Part shown: positions 13,057 through 25,340 of the stretch, piece after piece
How the letters are laid out: every line of letters begins with the position of its first letter
How positions within the stretch are numbered: the stretch's first letter is position 1
Assembly: GCA_022747635.1 (NCBI GenBank)
Contig: JAKTNV010000236.1
Coordinates: 276,977-340,976 of the forward strand
Direction: 5' to 3'
DNA: 64,000 bases
Origin: Hetaerina americana
Taxonomy: Eukaryota; Arthropoda; Insecta; Odonata; Calopterygidae
Translations under genes and position numbers: made by a program
Notes under the pieces: generated by a model
What the model saw: the letters and a program-made list of their open reading frames with translations, nothing else
Database searches by the model: none
Told to the model about the DNA's origin: nothing

Positions 13057-13367
13057 ATTGTTGTTTTTCGCAATATTTTTAGAAATTTTGGCTCTTTTAG
13101 TAACATTAACACCTGGGCTGAAGCATCTTTTATGATCTTTTATTGTCTTTCAGGATTCATTCTGGGTTTTATTTTGTTTATTTGATGAAAATAAACAACA
13201 ATACACACCATGGAAACATTTTTTTTGATTTGTGTCAAGTGAGATTTTCACCTAAAACCCAAAGGGGGGGTATTGGCACTTTTCATGGAAAAATGTGAAA
13301 AATTAAATTTTCTAAAAATGAAATAAATGCCTTCTAAACACCTCAAACATTCACTTTAAAACAGAAG
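13057..13367. repeat. Hybrid monomer at a one-monomer deletion in HOR unit 1
   Basis: Neighbouring units have three monomers in this place (16428, 16740, 17053; likewise 8126, 8438, 8751). Unit 1 has two (12745, 13057). The front of 13057 reads TTTTGGCTC like 16740, and from offset 57 it reads ACCTGGGCTG with AAAATAAAC like 17053. A crossover between offsets of about 40 and 57 would explain it. A 17053-type copy with one C-to-T change would look the same, but the missing monomer stands either way. Confidence 0.7.
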
Positions 13368-14929
13368 ATTGTTGTTTTTCGCAATATTTTTAGAAATTTG
13401 GGCTCTTTTAGTAACAATAACACTTGGGCTGAAGCTTCTTTTATGATCATTTATTGTCTTTCAGGATTCATTCTGGGTTTTATTTTGTTTATTTGATGAA
13501 AAAGAACAACAATACACACCTTGGATACATTTTTGTTTGATTTGTGTCGAGTGAGATTTTCACCTAGAACCCAAAGGGGGGGTATTGGCACTTTTCATGG
13601 AAAAATGTGAAAAATTAAATTTTCTAAAAATGAAATAAATGCCTTCTAAACACCTCAAACATTCACTCTAAAACAGAAGATTGTTGTTTTTCTCAATATT
13701 TTAAGAAATTTGGGCTCTTTTAGTAACATTAACACTTTCGCTGAAGCAACTTTTATGATCATTTATTGTCTTTCAGGATACATTCTGGGTTTTATTTTGT
13801 TTATTTGATGAAAATGAACAACAATACACACCATGGAAACATTATTGTTTGATTTGTGTCAAGTTAGATTTTCACCTAGAACCCAAAGGGGGGGTATAGG
13901 CATTTTTCATGGAAAAATGTGAAAAATTAAATTTTCTAAAAATGAAATAAATGCCTTCTAAACACCTCAAACATTCACTTTAAAACAGAAGATTGTTGTT
14001 TTTCGCAATATTTTTAGAAATTTGGGCTCTTTTAGTAACATTAACACCTGGGTTGAAGCATCTTTTATGATCATTTATTGTCTTTCCGAATACATTCTGG
14101 GTTTTATTTTGTTTATTTGATGAAAATGAACAACAATACACACCTTGGATACATTTTTGTTTGATTTGTTTCGAGTGAGATTTTCACCTAGAACCCAAAG
14201 GGGGGGGTATTGGCACTTTTCATGGAAAAATGTGAAAAATTAAATTTTCTCAAAATGAATGAAATGACTTCTAAACACCTCAAACATTCACTCTAAAACA
14301 GAAGATTGTTGTTTTTCGCAATATTTTTAGAAATTTGGGCTCTTTTAGTAACATTAACACCTGGGCTGAAGCATCTTTTATGATCTTTTATTGTCTTTCA
14401 GGATTCATTCTGGGTTTTATTTTGTTTATTTGATGAAAATGAACAACAATATACACCATGGAAACATTTTTGTTTGATTTGTGTCAAGTGAGATTTTCAC
14501 CTAGAACCCAAAGGGGGGGGTATTGGCACTTTTCATGGAAAAATGTGAAAAATTAAATTTTCTAAAAATGAAATAAATGCCTTCTAAACACCTCAAACAT
14601 TCACTCTAAAACAGAAGATTGTTGTTTTTCGCAATATTTTTAGAAATTTGGGCTCTTTTAGTAACATTAACACTTTCGCTGAAGCAACTTTTATGCTCAT
14701 TTCTTGTCTTTCAGGATTAATTCTGGGTTTAATTTTGTTAATTTGATGAAAATTAACAACAATACACACCTTGGATACATTTTTGTTTGATTTGTGTCGA
14801 GTGAGATTTTCACCTAGAACCCAAAGGGGGGGTATTGGCACTTTTCATGGAAAAATGTGAAAAATTAAATTTTCTAAAAATGAAATAAATGCCTTCTAAA
14901 CACCTCAAACATTCACTCTAAAACAGAAG

Positions 14930-15179
14930 ATTGTTGTTTTTCGCAATATTTTTAGAAATTTGGGCTCTTTTAGTAACATTAACACCTGGGCTGAAGCATC
15001 TTTTATGATCTTTTATTGTCTTTCAGGATTCATTCTGGGTTTTATTTTGTTTATTTGATGAAAATGAACAACGGTATTTCGGTATTGGCACTTTTCATGG
15101 AAAACTGTGAAAAATTAAATTTTCTAAAAATGAAATAAATGCCTTCTAAACACCTCAAACATTCACTCTAAAACAGAAG
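14930..15179. repeat. Deletion monomer 2 (250 bp)
   Basis: The same junction, AACAAC-GGTATTTC-GGTATTGG, starts at 15067. It lies 4307 bp after the first copy and has the same AAAACTGTG tail and the same shortened monomer start after it (15180). Identity of the breakpoint shows that it was copied with the HOR rather than lost again independently. Confidence 0.95.
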
Positions 15180-18100
15180 ATTGTTTTTCGCAATATTTTT
15201 AGAAATTTGGGCTCTTTTAGTAACATTAACACTTTCGCTGAAGCAACTTTTATGCTCATTTCTTGTCTTTCAGGATTCATTCTGGGTTTTATTTTGTTTA
15301 TTTGATGAAAATGAACAACAATACACACCATGGAAACATTTTTGTTTGATTTGCGTCAAGTGAGATTTTCACCAAGAACCCAAAGGGGGGGTATATGCAC
15401 TTTTCATTGAAAAATGTGAAAAATTAAATTTTCTAAAAATGAAATAAATGTCTTCTAAACACCTCAAACATTCACTCTAAAACAGAAGATTGTTGTTTTT
15501 CGCAATATTTTTAGAAATTTGGGCTCTTTTAGTAACATTAACACCTGGGCTGAAGCATCTTTTATGATCTTTTATTGTCTTTCAGGATTCATTCTGGGTT
15601 TTATTTTGTTTATTTGATGAAAATGAACAACAATACACACCATGGAAACATTTTTTATGATTTGTGTCAAGTGAGATTTTCACCTAAAACCCAAAGGGGG
15701 GGTATTGGCACTTTTCATGGAAAAATGTGAAAAATTAAATTTTCTAAAAATGAAATAAATGCCTTCTAAACACCTCAAACATTCACTCTAAAACAGAAGA
15801 TTGTTGTTTTTCGCAATATTTTTAGAAATTTTGGCTCTTTTAGTAACATTACCACTTTCGCTGAAGCATCTTTTATGCTCCTTTCATGTCTTTCAGGATT
15901 CATTCTGGGTTTTATTTTGTTTATTTGATGAAAATGAACACCAATACACACCTTGGATACATTTTTGTTTGATTTGTTTCGAGTGAGATTTTCACCTAGA
16001 ACCCAAAGGGGGGGGGTATTGGCACTTTCCATGGAAAAATGTGAAAAATTAAATTTTCTAAAAATGAATGAAATGACTTCTAAACACCTCAAACATTCAC
16101 TCTAAAACAGAAGATTGTTGTTTTTCGCAATATTTTTAGAAATTTGGGCTTCTTTAAGTAACATTAACACCTGGGCTGAAGCATCTTTTATGATCTTTTA
16201 TTGTCTTTCGGGATTCATTCTGGGTTTTATTTTGTTTATTTGATGAAAATGAACAACAATACACACCATGGAAACATTTTTGTTTGATTTGTGTCAAGTG
16301 AGATTTTCACCTAGAACCCAAAGGGGGGGGTATTGGCACTTTTCATGGAAAAATGTGAAAAATTAAATTTTCTAAAAATGAAATAAATGCCTTCTAAACA
16401 CCTCAAACATTCACTCTTAAAAAAAAGATTGTTGTTTTTCGCAATATTTTTAGAAATTTGGGCTCTTTTAGTAACATTAACACTTTCGCTGAAGACTCTT
16501 TAATGCTCATTTCTTGTCTTTCAGGATTAATTCTGGGTTTTATTTTGTTTATTTGATGAAAATGAACAACAATAAACACCATGGTAACATTTTTGTTTAA
16601 ATTGTGTCGAGTGAGATTTTCACCTAGAACCCAAAGGGCGGGTATTGGCACTTTTCATGGAAAAATGTGAAAAATTAAATTTTCTAAAAATGAAATAAAT
16701 GCCTTCCAAACACCTCAAACATTCACTCTAAAACAGAATATTGTTGTTTTTCGCAATATTTTTAGAAATTTTGGCTCTTTTAGTAACATTAACACTTTCG
16801 CTGAAGCATCTTTTATGCTCCTTTCATGTCTTTCAGGATTCATTCTAGGTTTTATTTTGTTTATTTGATGAAAATGAACAACAATACACACCTTGGATAC
16901 ATTTTTGTTTGATTTGTTTCGAGTGAGATTTTCACTTAGAACCCAAAGGGGGGGGTATTGGCACTTTTCATGGAAAAATGTGAAAAATAAAATTTTCTAA
17001 AAATGAATGAAATGACTTCTAAACACCTCAAACATTCACTCTAAAACAGAAGATTGTTGTTTTTCGCAATATTTTTAGAAATTTTGGCCCTTTTAGTAAC
17101 ATTAACACCTGGGCTGAAGCATCTTTTATGATCTTTTATTGTCTTTCAGGATTCATTCTGGGTTTTATTTTGTTTATTTGATGAAAATAAACAACAATAC
17201 ACACCATGGAAACATTTTTTTGATTTTTGTCAAGTGAGATTTTCACCTAAAACCCAAAGGGGGGGTATTGGCACTTTTCATGGAAAAATGTGAAAAATTA
17301 AATTTTCTAAAAATGAAATAAATGCCTTTTAAACACCTCAAACATTCACTTTAAAACAGAAGATTGTTGTTTTTCGCATAATTTTTAGAAATTTGGGCTC
17401 TTTTAGTAACATTAACACTTGGGCTGAAGCATCTTTTATGATCATTTATTGTCTTTCAGGATTCATTCTGGGTTTTATTTTGTTTATTTGATGAAAAAGA
17501 ACAACAATACACACCTTGGATACATTTTTGTTTGATTTGTGTCGAGTGAGATTTTCACCTAGAACCCAAAGGGGGGGTATTGGCACTTTTCATGGAAAAA
17601 TGTGAAAAATTAAATTTTCTAAAAATGAAATAAATGCCTTCTAAACACCTCAAACATTCACTCTAAAACAGAAGATTGTTGTTTTTCTCAATATTTTAAG
17701 AAATTTGGGCTCTTTTAGTAACATTAACACTTTCGCTGAAGCAACTTTTATGATCATTTATTGTCTTTCAGGATACATTCTGGGTTTTATTTTGTTTATT
17801 TGATGAAAATGAACAACAATACACACCATGGAAACATTATTGTTTGATTTGTGTCAAGTTAGATTTTCACCTAGAACCCAAAGGGGGGGTATAGGCATTT
17901 TTCATGGAAAAATGTGAAAAATTAAATTTTCTAAAAATGAAATAAATGCCTTCTAAACACCTCAAACATTCACTTTAAAACAGAAGATCGTTGTTTTTCG
18001 CAATATTTTTAGAAATTTGGGCTCTTTTAGTAACATTAACACCTGGGTTGAAGCATCTTTTATGATCATTTATTGTCTTTCCGAATACATTCTGGGTTTT

Positions 18101-18923
18101 ATTTTGTTTATTTGATGAAAATGAACAACAATACACACCTTGGATACATTTTTGTTTGATTTGTTTCGAGTGAGATTTTCACCTAGAACCCAAAGGGGGG
18201 GGTATTGGCACTTTTCATGGAAAAATGTGAAAAATTAAATTTTCTAAAAATGAATGAAATGACTTCTAAACACCTCAAACATTCACTCTAAAACAGAAGA
18301 TTGTTGTTTTTCGCAATATTTTTAGAAATTTGGGCTCTTTTAGTAACATTAACACCTGGGCTGAAGCATCTTTTATGATCTTTTATTGTCTTTCAGGATT
18401 CATTCTGGGTTTTATTTTGTTTATTTGATGAAAATGAACAACAATATACACCATGGAAACATTTTTGTTTGATTTGTGTCCAGTGAGATTTTCACCTAGA
18501 ACCCAAAAGGGGGGTATTGGCACTTTTCATGGAAAAATGTGAAAAATTAAATTTTCTAAAAATAAAACAAATGCCTTCTAAACACCTCAAACATTCACTC
18601 TAAAACAGAAGATTGTTGTTTTTCGCAATATTTTTAGAAATTTGGGCCTTTTTAGTAACATTAACACTTTCGCTGAAGCAACTTTTATGCTCATTTCTTG
18701 TCTTTCAGGATTAATTCTGGGTTTAATTTTGTTAATTTGATGAAAATTAACAACAATACACACCTTGGATACATTTTTGTTTGATTTGTGTCGAGTGAGA
18801 TTTTCACCTAGAACCCAAAGGGGGGGTATTGGCACTTTTCATGGAAAAATGTGAAAAATTAAATTTTCTAAAAATGAAATAAATGCCTTCTAAACACCTC
18901 AAACATTCACTCTAAAACAGAAG
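14930..18923. repeat. HOR unit 2: 13 monomers, 3994 bp
   Basis: Monomer starts: 14930 (short), 15180, 15489, 15800, 16114, 16428, 16740, 17053, 17363, 17675, 17987, 18300, 18612. Its second half follows the same order as unit 1 (12745 matches 16428, 13680 matches 17675, 14618 matches 18612). The monomer at 15800 matches 12119 and 3433. The rare AGATCGTTG start at 17987 is shared with 22287 only. Two monomers of unit 1 (types at 11494 and 11807) have no counterpart here. Confidence 0.9.
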
Positions 18924-19173
18924 ATTGTTGTTTTTCGCAATATTTTTAGAAATTTGGGCTCTTTTAGTAACATTAACACCTGGGCTGAAGCATCTTTTAT
19001 GACCTTTTATTGTCTTTCAGGATTCATTCTGGGTTTTATTTTGTTTATTTGATGAAAATGAACAACGGTATTTCGGTATTGGCACTTTTCATGGAAAACT
19101 GTGAAAAATTAAATTTTCTTAAAATGAAATAAATGCCTTCTAAACACCTCAAACATTCACTCTAAAACAGATG
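18924..19173. repeat. Deletion monomer 3 (250 bp)
   Basis: The junction starts at 19061, 3994 bp after copy 2. It carries private changes: ATGACC near 19000, TTTTCTTAAAATG in the tail, and CAGATGATTG at the border to the next monomer. The last two are shared with copy 4. Confidence 0.95.
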
Positions 19174-21483
19174 ATTGTTTTTCGCAATATTTTTAGAAAT
19201 TTGGGCTCTTTTAGTAACATTAACACTTTCGCTGAAGCAACTTTTATGCTCATTTCTTGTCTTTCAGGATTAATTCTGGGTTTTATTTTGTTTATTTGAT
19301 GAAAATGAACAACAATACACACCATGGAAACATTTTTGTTTGATTTGCGTCAAGTGAGATTTTCACCAAGAACCCAAAGGGGGGGTATATGCACTTTTCA
19401 TTGAAAAATGTGAAAAATTAAATTTTCTAAAAATGAAATAAATGCCTTCTAAACACCTCAAACATTCACTCTAAAACAGAAGATTGTTGTTTTTCGCAAT
19501 ATTTTTAGAAATTTGGGCTCTTTTAGTAACATTAACACCTGGGCTGAAGCATCTTTTATGATCTTTTGTCTTTCAGGATTCATTCTGGGTTTTATTTTGT
19601 TTATTTGATGAAAATGAACAACAATACACACCATGGAAACATTTTTTATGATTTGTGTCAAGTGAGATTTTCACCTAAAACCCAAAGGGGGGGGGTATTG
19701 GCACTTTTCATGGAAAAATGTGAAAAATTAAATTTTCTAAAAATGAAATAAATGCCTTCTAAACACCTCAAACATTCATTTTAAAACAGAAGATTGTTGT
19801 TTTTCGCAATATTTTTAGAAATTTGGGCTCTTTTAGTAACATTAACACTTGGGCTGAAGCATCTTTTATGATCTTTTATTGTCTTTCAGGATTCATTCTG
19901 GGTTTTATTTTGTTTATTTGATGAAAATGAACAACAATACACACCTTGGATACATTTTTGTTTGATTTGTGTCGAGTGAGATTTTCACCTAGAACCCAAA
20001 GGGGGGGTATTGGCACTTTTCATGGAAAAATGTGAAAAATTAAATTTTCTAAAAATGAAATAAATGCCTTCTAAACACCTCAAACATTCACTCTAAAACA
20101 GAAGATTGTTTTTTTTCTCAATATTTTTAGAAATTTGGGCTCTTTTAGTAACATTAACACCTGGGCTGAAGCATCTTTTATGATCTTTTATTGTCTTTCA
20201 GGATACATTCTGGGTTTTATTTTGTTTATTTGATGAAAATGAACAACAATACACACCATGGAAACATTTTTGTTTGATTTGCGTCAAGTGAGATTTTCAC
20301 CAAGAACCCAAAGGGGGGGTATATGCACTTTTCATTGAAAAATGTGAAAAATTAAATTTTCTAAAAATGAAATAAATGCCTTCTAAACACCTCAAACATT
20401 CACTCTAAAACAGAAGATTGTTGTTTTTCGCAATATTTTTAGAAATTTGGGCTCTTTTAGTAACATTAACACCTGGGCTGAAGCATCTTTTATGATCTTT
20501 TATTGTCTTTCAGGATACATTCTGGGTTTTATTTTGTTTATTTGATGAAAATGAACAACAATACACACCTTGGATACATTTTTGTTTGATTTGTTTCGAG
20601 TGAGATTTTCACCTAGAACCCAAAGGGGGGGGTATTGGCACTTTTCATGGAAAAATGTGAAAAATTAAATTTTCTAAAAATGAATGAAATGACTTCTAAA
20701 CACCTCAAACATTCACTCTAAAACAGAAGATTGTTGTTTTTCGCAATATTTTTAGAAATTTGGGCTCTTTTAGTAACATTAACACTTTCGCTGAAGCAAC
20801 TTTTATGCTCATTTCTTGTCTTTCAGGATTAATTCTGGGTTTAATTTTGTTAATTTGATGAAAATTAACAACAATACACACCTTGGATACATTTTTGTTT
20901 GATTTGTGTCGAGTGAGATTTTCACCTAGAACCCAAAGGGGGGGTATTGGCACTTTTCATGGAAAAATGTGAAAAATTAAATTTTCTAAAAATGAAATAA
21001 ATGCCTTCTAAACACCTCAAACATTCACTTTAAAACAGAAGATTGTTGTTTTTCGCAATTTTTTTAGAAATTTTGGCTCTTTTAGTAACATTAACACTTG
21101 GGCTGAAGCATCTTTTATGATCTTTAATTGTCTTTCAGGATTCATTCTGGGTTTTATTTTGTTTTTTTTGATGAAAATGAACAACAATACACACCTTGGA
21201 TACATTTTTGTTTGATTTGTGTCGAGTGAGATTTTCACCTAGAACCCAAAGGGGGTATTGGCACTTTTCATGGAAAACTGTGAAAAATTAAATTTTCTAA
21301 AAATGAAATAAATGCCTTCTAAACACCTCAAACATTCACTCTAAAACAGAAGATTGTTTTTCGCAAAATTTTTAGAAATTTGGGCTCTTTTAGTAACATT
21401 AACACTTGGGCTGAAGCATCTTTTATGATCTTTTATTGTCTTTCAGGATTCATTCTGGGTTTTATTTTGTTTATTTGATGAAA

Positions 21484-21797
21484 AAGAACAACAATACACA
21501 CCTTGGATACATTTTTGTTTGATTTGTGTCGAGTGAGATTTTCACCTAGAACCCAAAGGGGGGGGTATTGGCACTTTTCATGGAAAAATGTGAAAAATTA
21601 AATTTTCTAAAAATGAATGAAATGACTTCTAAACACCTCAAACATTCACTCTAAAACAGAAGATTGTTGTTTTTCGCAATATTTTTAGAAATTTGGGCTC
21701 TTTTAGTAACATTAACACTTTCGCTGAAGCAACTTTTATGCTCATTTCTTGTCTTTCAGGATTAATTCTGGGTTTAATTTTGTTAATTTGATGAAAA
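21484..21797. repeat. Inserted one-monomer hybrid tract in HOR unit 3
   Basis: The monomer at 21353 begins like 25964 and the monomer at 21663 ends like 25964 (TATTGGCACATTTCATGG). Between two occurrences of GATGAAAAAGAACAAC (about 21478 and 21791) lies a tract whose tail (GAATGAAATGACTTC) and following front (CTTTCGCTGAAGCAAC, GGGTTTAATTTTGTTAATTT) match 20.6-20.85 kb. The simplest reading is the gain of one monomer length by unequal exchange between registers one to three monomers apart, with breakpoints near the repeated GATGAAAAAGAAC. The breakpoint limits are approximate. Confidence 0.75.
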
Positions 21798-23223
21798 AGA
21801 ACAACAATACACACCTTGGATACATTTTTGTTTGATTTGTGTTGAGTGAGATTTTCACCTAGAACCCAAAGGGGGGGTATTGGCACATTTCATGGAAAAA
21901 TGTGAAAAATTAAATTTTCTAAAAATGAAATAAATGCCTTCTAAACACCTCAAACATTCACTCTAAAACAGAAGATTGTTGTTTTTCTCAATATTTTTAG
22001 AAATTTGGGCTCTTTTAGTAACATTAACACTTTCGCTGAAGCAACTTTTATGATCATTTATTGTCTTTCAGGATACATTCTGGGTTTTATTTTGTTTATT
22101 TGATGAAAATGAACAACAATACACACCATGGAAACATTATTGTTTGATTTGTGTCAAGTTAGATTTTCACCTAGAACCCAAAGGGGGGGTATAGGCATTT
22201 TTCATGGAAAAATGTGAAAAATTAAATTTTCTAAAAATGAAATAAATGCCTTCTAAACACCTCAAACATTCACTTTAAAACAGAAGATCGTTGTTTTTCG
22301 CAATATTTTTAGAAATTTGGGCTCTTTTAGTAACATTAACACCTGGGTTGAAGCATCTTTTATGATCATTTATTGTCTTTCCGAATACATTCTGGGTTTT
22401 ATTTTGTTTATTTGATGAAAATGAACAACAATACACACCTTGGATACATTTTTGTTTGATTTGTTTCGAGTGAGATTTTCACCTAGAACCCAAAGGGGGG
22501 GGTATTGGCACTTTTCATGGAAAAATGTGAAAAATTAAATTTTCTAAAAATGAACGAAATGACTTCTAAACACCTCAAACATTCACTCTAAAACAGAAGA
22601 TTGTTGTTTTTCGCAATATTTTTAGAAATTTGGGCTCTTTTAGTAACATTAACACCTGGGCTGAAGCATCTTTTATGATCTTTTATTGTCTTTCAGGATT
22701 CATTCTGGGTTTTATTTTGTTTATTTGATGAAAATGAACAACAATATACACCATGGAAACATTTTTGTTTGATTTGTGTCAAGTGAGATTTTCACCTAGA
22801 ACCCAAAGGGGGGGTATTGGCACTTTTCATGGAAAAATGTGAAAAATTAAATTTTCTAAAAATAAAATAAATGCCTTCTAAACACCTCAAACATTCACTC
22901 TAAAACAGAAGATTGTTGTTTTTCGCAATATTTTTAGAAATTTGGGCCTTTTTAGTAACATTAACACTTTCGCTGAAGCAACTTTTATGCTCATTTCTTG
23001 TCTTTCAGGATTAATTCTGGGTTTAATTTTGTTAATTTGATGAAAATTAACAACAATACACACCTTGGATACATTTTTGTTTGATTTGTGTCGAGTGAGA
23101 TTTTCACCTAGAACCCAAAGGGGGGGTATTGGCACTTTTCATGGAAAAATGTGAAAAATTAAATTTTCTAAAAATGAAATAAATGCCTTCTAAACACCTC
23201 AAACATTCACTCTAAAACAGAAG

Positions 23224-23473
23224 ATTGTTGTTTTTCGCAATATTTTTAGAAATTTGGGCTCTTTTAGTAACATTAACACCTGGGCTGAAGCATCTTTTAT
23301 GATCTTTTATTGTCTTTCAGGATTCATTCTGGGTTTTATTTTGTTTATTTGATGAAAATGAACAACGGTATTTCGGTATTGGCACTTTTCATGGAAAACT
23401 GTGAAAAATTAAATTTTCTTAAAATGAAATAAATGCCTTCTAAACACCTCAAACATTCACTCTAAAACAGATG
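23224..23473. repeat. Deletion monomer 4 (250 bp)
   Basis: The junction starts at 23361, 4300 bp after copy 3. It shares TTTTCTTAAAATG and CAGATGATTG with copy 3. This supports units 3 and 4 being sister copies, separate from units 1, 2, 5 and 6. Confidence 0.95.
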
Positions 23474-25340
23474 ATTGTTTTTCGCAATATTTTTAGAAAT
23501 TTGGGCTCTTTTAGTAACATTAACACTTTCGCTGAAGCAACTTTTATGCTCATTTCTTGTCTTTCAGGATTAATTCTGGGTTTTATTTTGTTTATTTGAT
23601 GAAAATGAACAACAATACACACCATGGAAACATTTTTGTTTGATTTGCGTCAAGTGAGATTTTCACCAAGAACCCAAAGGGGGGGTATATGCACTTTTCA
23701 TTGAAAAATGTGAAAAATTAAATTTTCTAAAAATGAAATAAATGCCTTCTAAACACCTCAAACATTCACTCTAAAACAGAAGATTGTTGTTTTTCGCAAT
23801 ATTTTTAGAAATTTGGGCTCTTTTAGTAACATTAACACCTGGGCTGAAGCATCTTTTATGATCTTTTGTCTTTCAGGATTCATTCTGGGTTTTATTTTGT
23901 TTATTTGATGAAAATGAACAACAATACACACCATGGAAACATTTTTTATGATTTGTGTCAAGTGAGATTTTCACCTAAAACCCAAAGGGGGGGGTATTGG
24001 CACTTTTCATGGAAAAATGTGAAAAATTAAATTTTCTAAAAATGAAATAAATGCCTTCTAAACACCTCAAACATTCATTTTAAAACAGAAGATTGTTGTT
24101 TTTCGCAATATTTTTAGAAATTTGGGCTCTTTTAGTAACATTAACACTTGGGCTGAAGCATCTTTTATGATCTTTTATTGTCTTTCAGGATTCATTCTGG
24201 GTTTTATTTTGTTTATTTGATGAAAATGAACAACAATACACACCTTGGATACATTTTTGTTTGATTTGTGTCGAGTGAGATTTTCACCTAGAACCCAAAG
24301 GGGGGGTATTGGCACTTTTCATGGAAAAATGTGAAAAATTAAATTTTCTAAAAATGAAATAAATGCCTTCTAAACACCTCAAACATTCACTCTAAAACAG
24401 AAGATTGTTTTTTTTCTCAATATTTTTAGAAATTTGGGCTCTTTTAGTAACATTAACACCTGGGCTGAAGCATCTTTTATGATCTTTTATTGTCTTTCAG
24501 GATACATTCTGGGTTTTATTTTGTTTATTTGATGAAAATGAACAACAATACACACCATGGAAACATTTTTGTTTGATTTGCGTCAAGTGAGATTTTCACC
24601 AAGAACCCAAAGGGGGGGTATATGCACTTTTCATTGAAAAATGTGAAAAATTAAATTTTCTAAAAATGAAATAAATGCCTTCTAAACACCTCAAACATTC
24701 ACTCTAAAACAGAAGATTGTTGTTTTTCGCAATATTTTTAGAAATTTGGGCTCTTTTAGTAACATTAACACCTGGGCTGAAGCATCTTTTATGATCTTTT
24801 ATTGTCTTTCAGGATACATTCTGGGTTTTATTTTGTTTATTTGATGAAAATGAACAACAATACACACCTTGGATACATTTTTGTTTGATTTGTTTCGAGT
24901 GAGATTTTCACCTAGAACCCAAAGGGGGGGGTATTGGCACTTTTCATGGAAAAATGTGAAAAATTAAATTTTCTAAAAATGAATGAAATGACTTCTAAAC
25001 ACCTCAAACATTCACTCTAAAACAGAAGATTGTTGTTTTTCGCAATATTTTTAGAAATTTGGGCTCTTTTAGTAACATTAACACTTTCGCTGAAGCAACT
25101 TTTATGCTCATTTCTTGTCTTTCAGGATTAATTCTGGGTTTAATTTTGTTAATTTGATGAAAATTAACAACAATACACACCTTGGATACATTTTTGTTTG
25201 ATTTGTGTCGAGTGAGATTTTCACCTAGAACCCAAAGGGGGGGTATTGGCACTTTTCATGGAAAAATGTGAAAAATTAAATTTTCTAAAAATGAAATAAA
25301 TGCCTTCTAAACACCTCAAACATTCATTTTAAAACAGAAG

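Larger units (their letters stand above)
10623..14929. repeat. HOR unit 1: 14 monomers, 4307 bp
   Basis: Monomer starts: 10623 (short), 10873, 11182, 11494, 11807, 12119, 12432, 12745, 13057, 13368, 13680, 13992, 14305, 14618. The unit is counted from one deletion monomer to the next. Marks: AAGATTGTTTTTTTTCTC at 11494; GAACACCAATACAC at 12119; CTCTTAAAAAAAAG before 12745; TCTTTCCGAATACATT in 13992. Compared with the next unit (16428, 16740, 17053) one monomer is missing between 12745 and 13057. The copy at 13057 begins like the one at 16740 (TTTTGGCTC) and continues like the one at 17053 (ACCTGGGCTG). Confidence 0.9.
18924..23223. repeat. HOR unit 3: 14 monomers, 4300 bp
   Basis: Monomer starts: 18924 (short), 19174, 19483, 19793, 20105, 20417, 20730, 21042, 21353, 21663, 21975, 22287, 22600, 22912. 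From 18924 to 21041 each start has a close match 4299-4300 bp downstream. Shared private marks are CAGATGATTG before 19174 and 23474, GATCTTTTGTCTTT (3-bp loss) in 19483 and 23783, and CATTCATTTT before 19793 and 24092. I counted about half a dozen differences, for example TCCAGTGAG at 18479 versus TCAAGTGAG, AATAAAACAA near 18561 versus AATAAAATAA, and ATGACC near 19000 versus ATGATC. The monomer at 21663 is a hybrid (separate entry). Confidence 0.9.

Noticed and set aside
15775..16092. The longest open frame, 105 codons on the minus strand, as a possible real gene
   Set aside because: It is two of the recurrent repeat frames joined because one monomer lacks a stop. Its sequence is otherwise that of the other repeat frames.
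25004..25252. Recurrent 82-codon minus-strand open frame starting MPIPPLWVLGENLTRH, and similar 60-105-codon frames, as genes
   Set aside because: The same frame recurs in dozens of monomers on one strand while a different frame (LFFAIFLEI) overlaps it on the other. Starts are often non-ATG, frames end in every monomer, indels in the G-run break them, and no domain or signal is recognisable. They are by-products of a conserved non-coding repeat.
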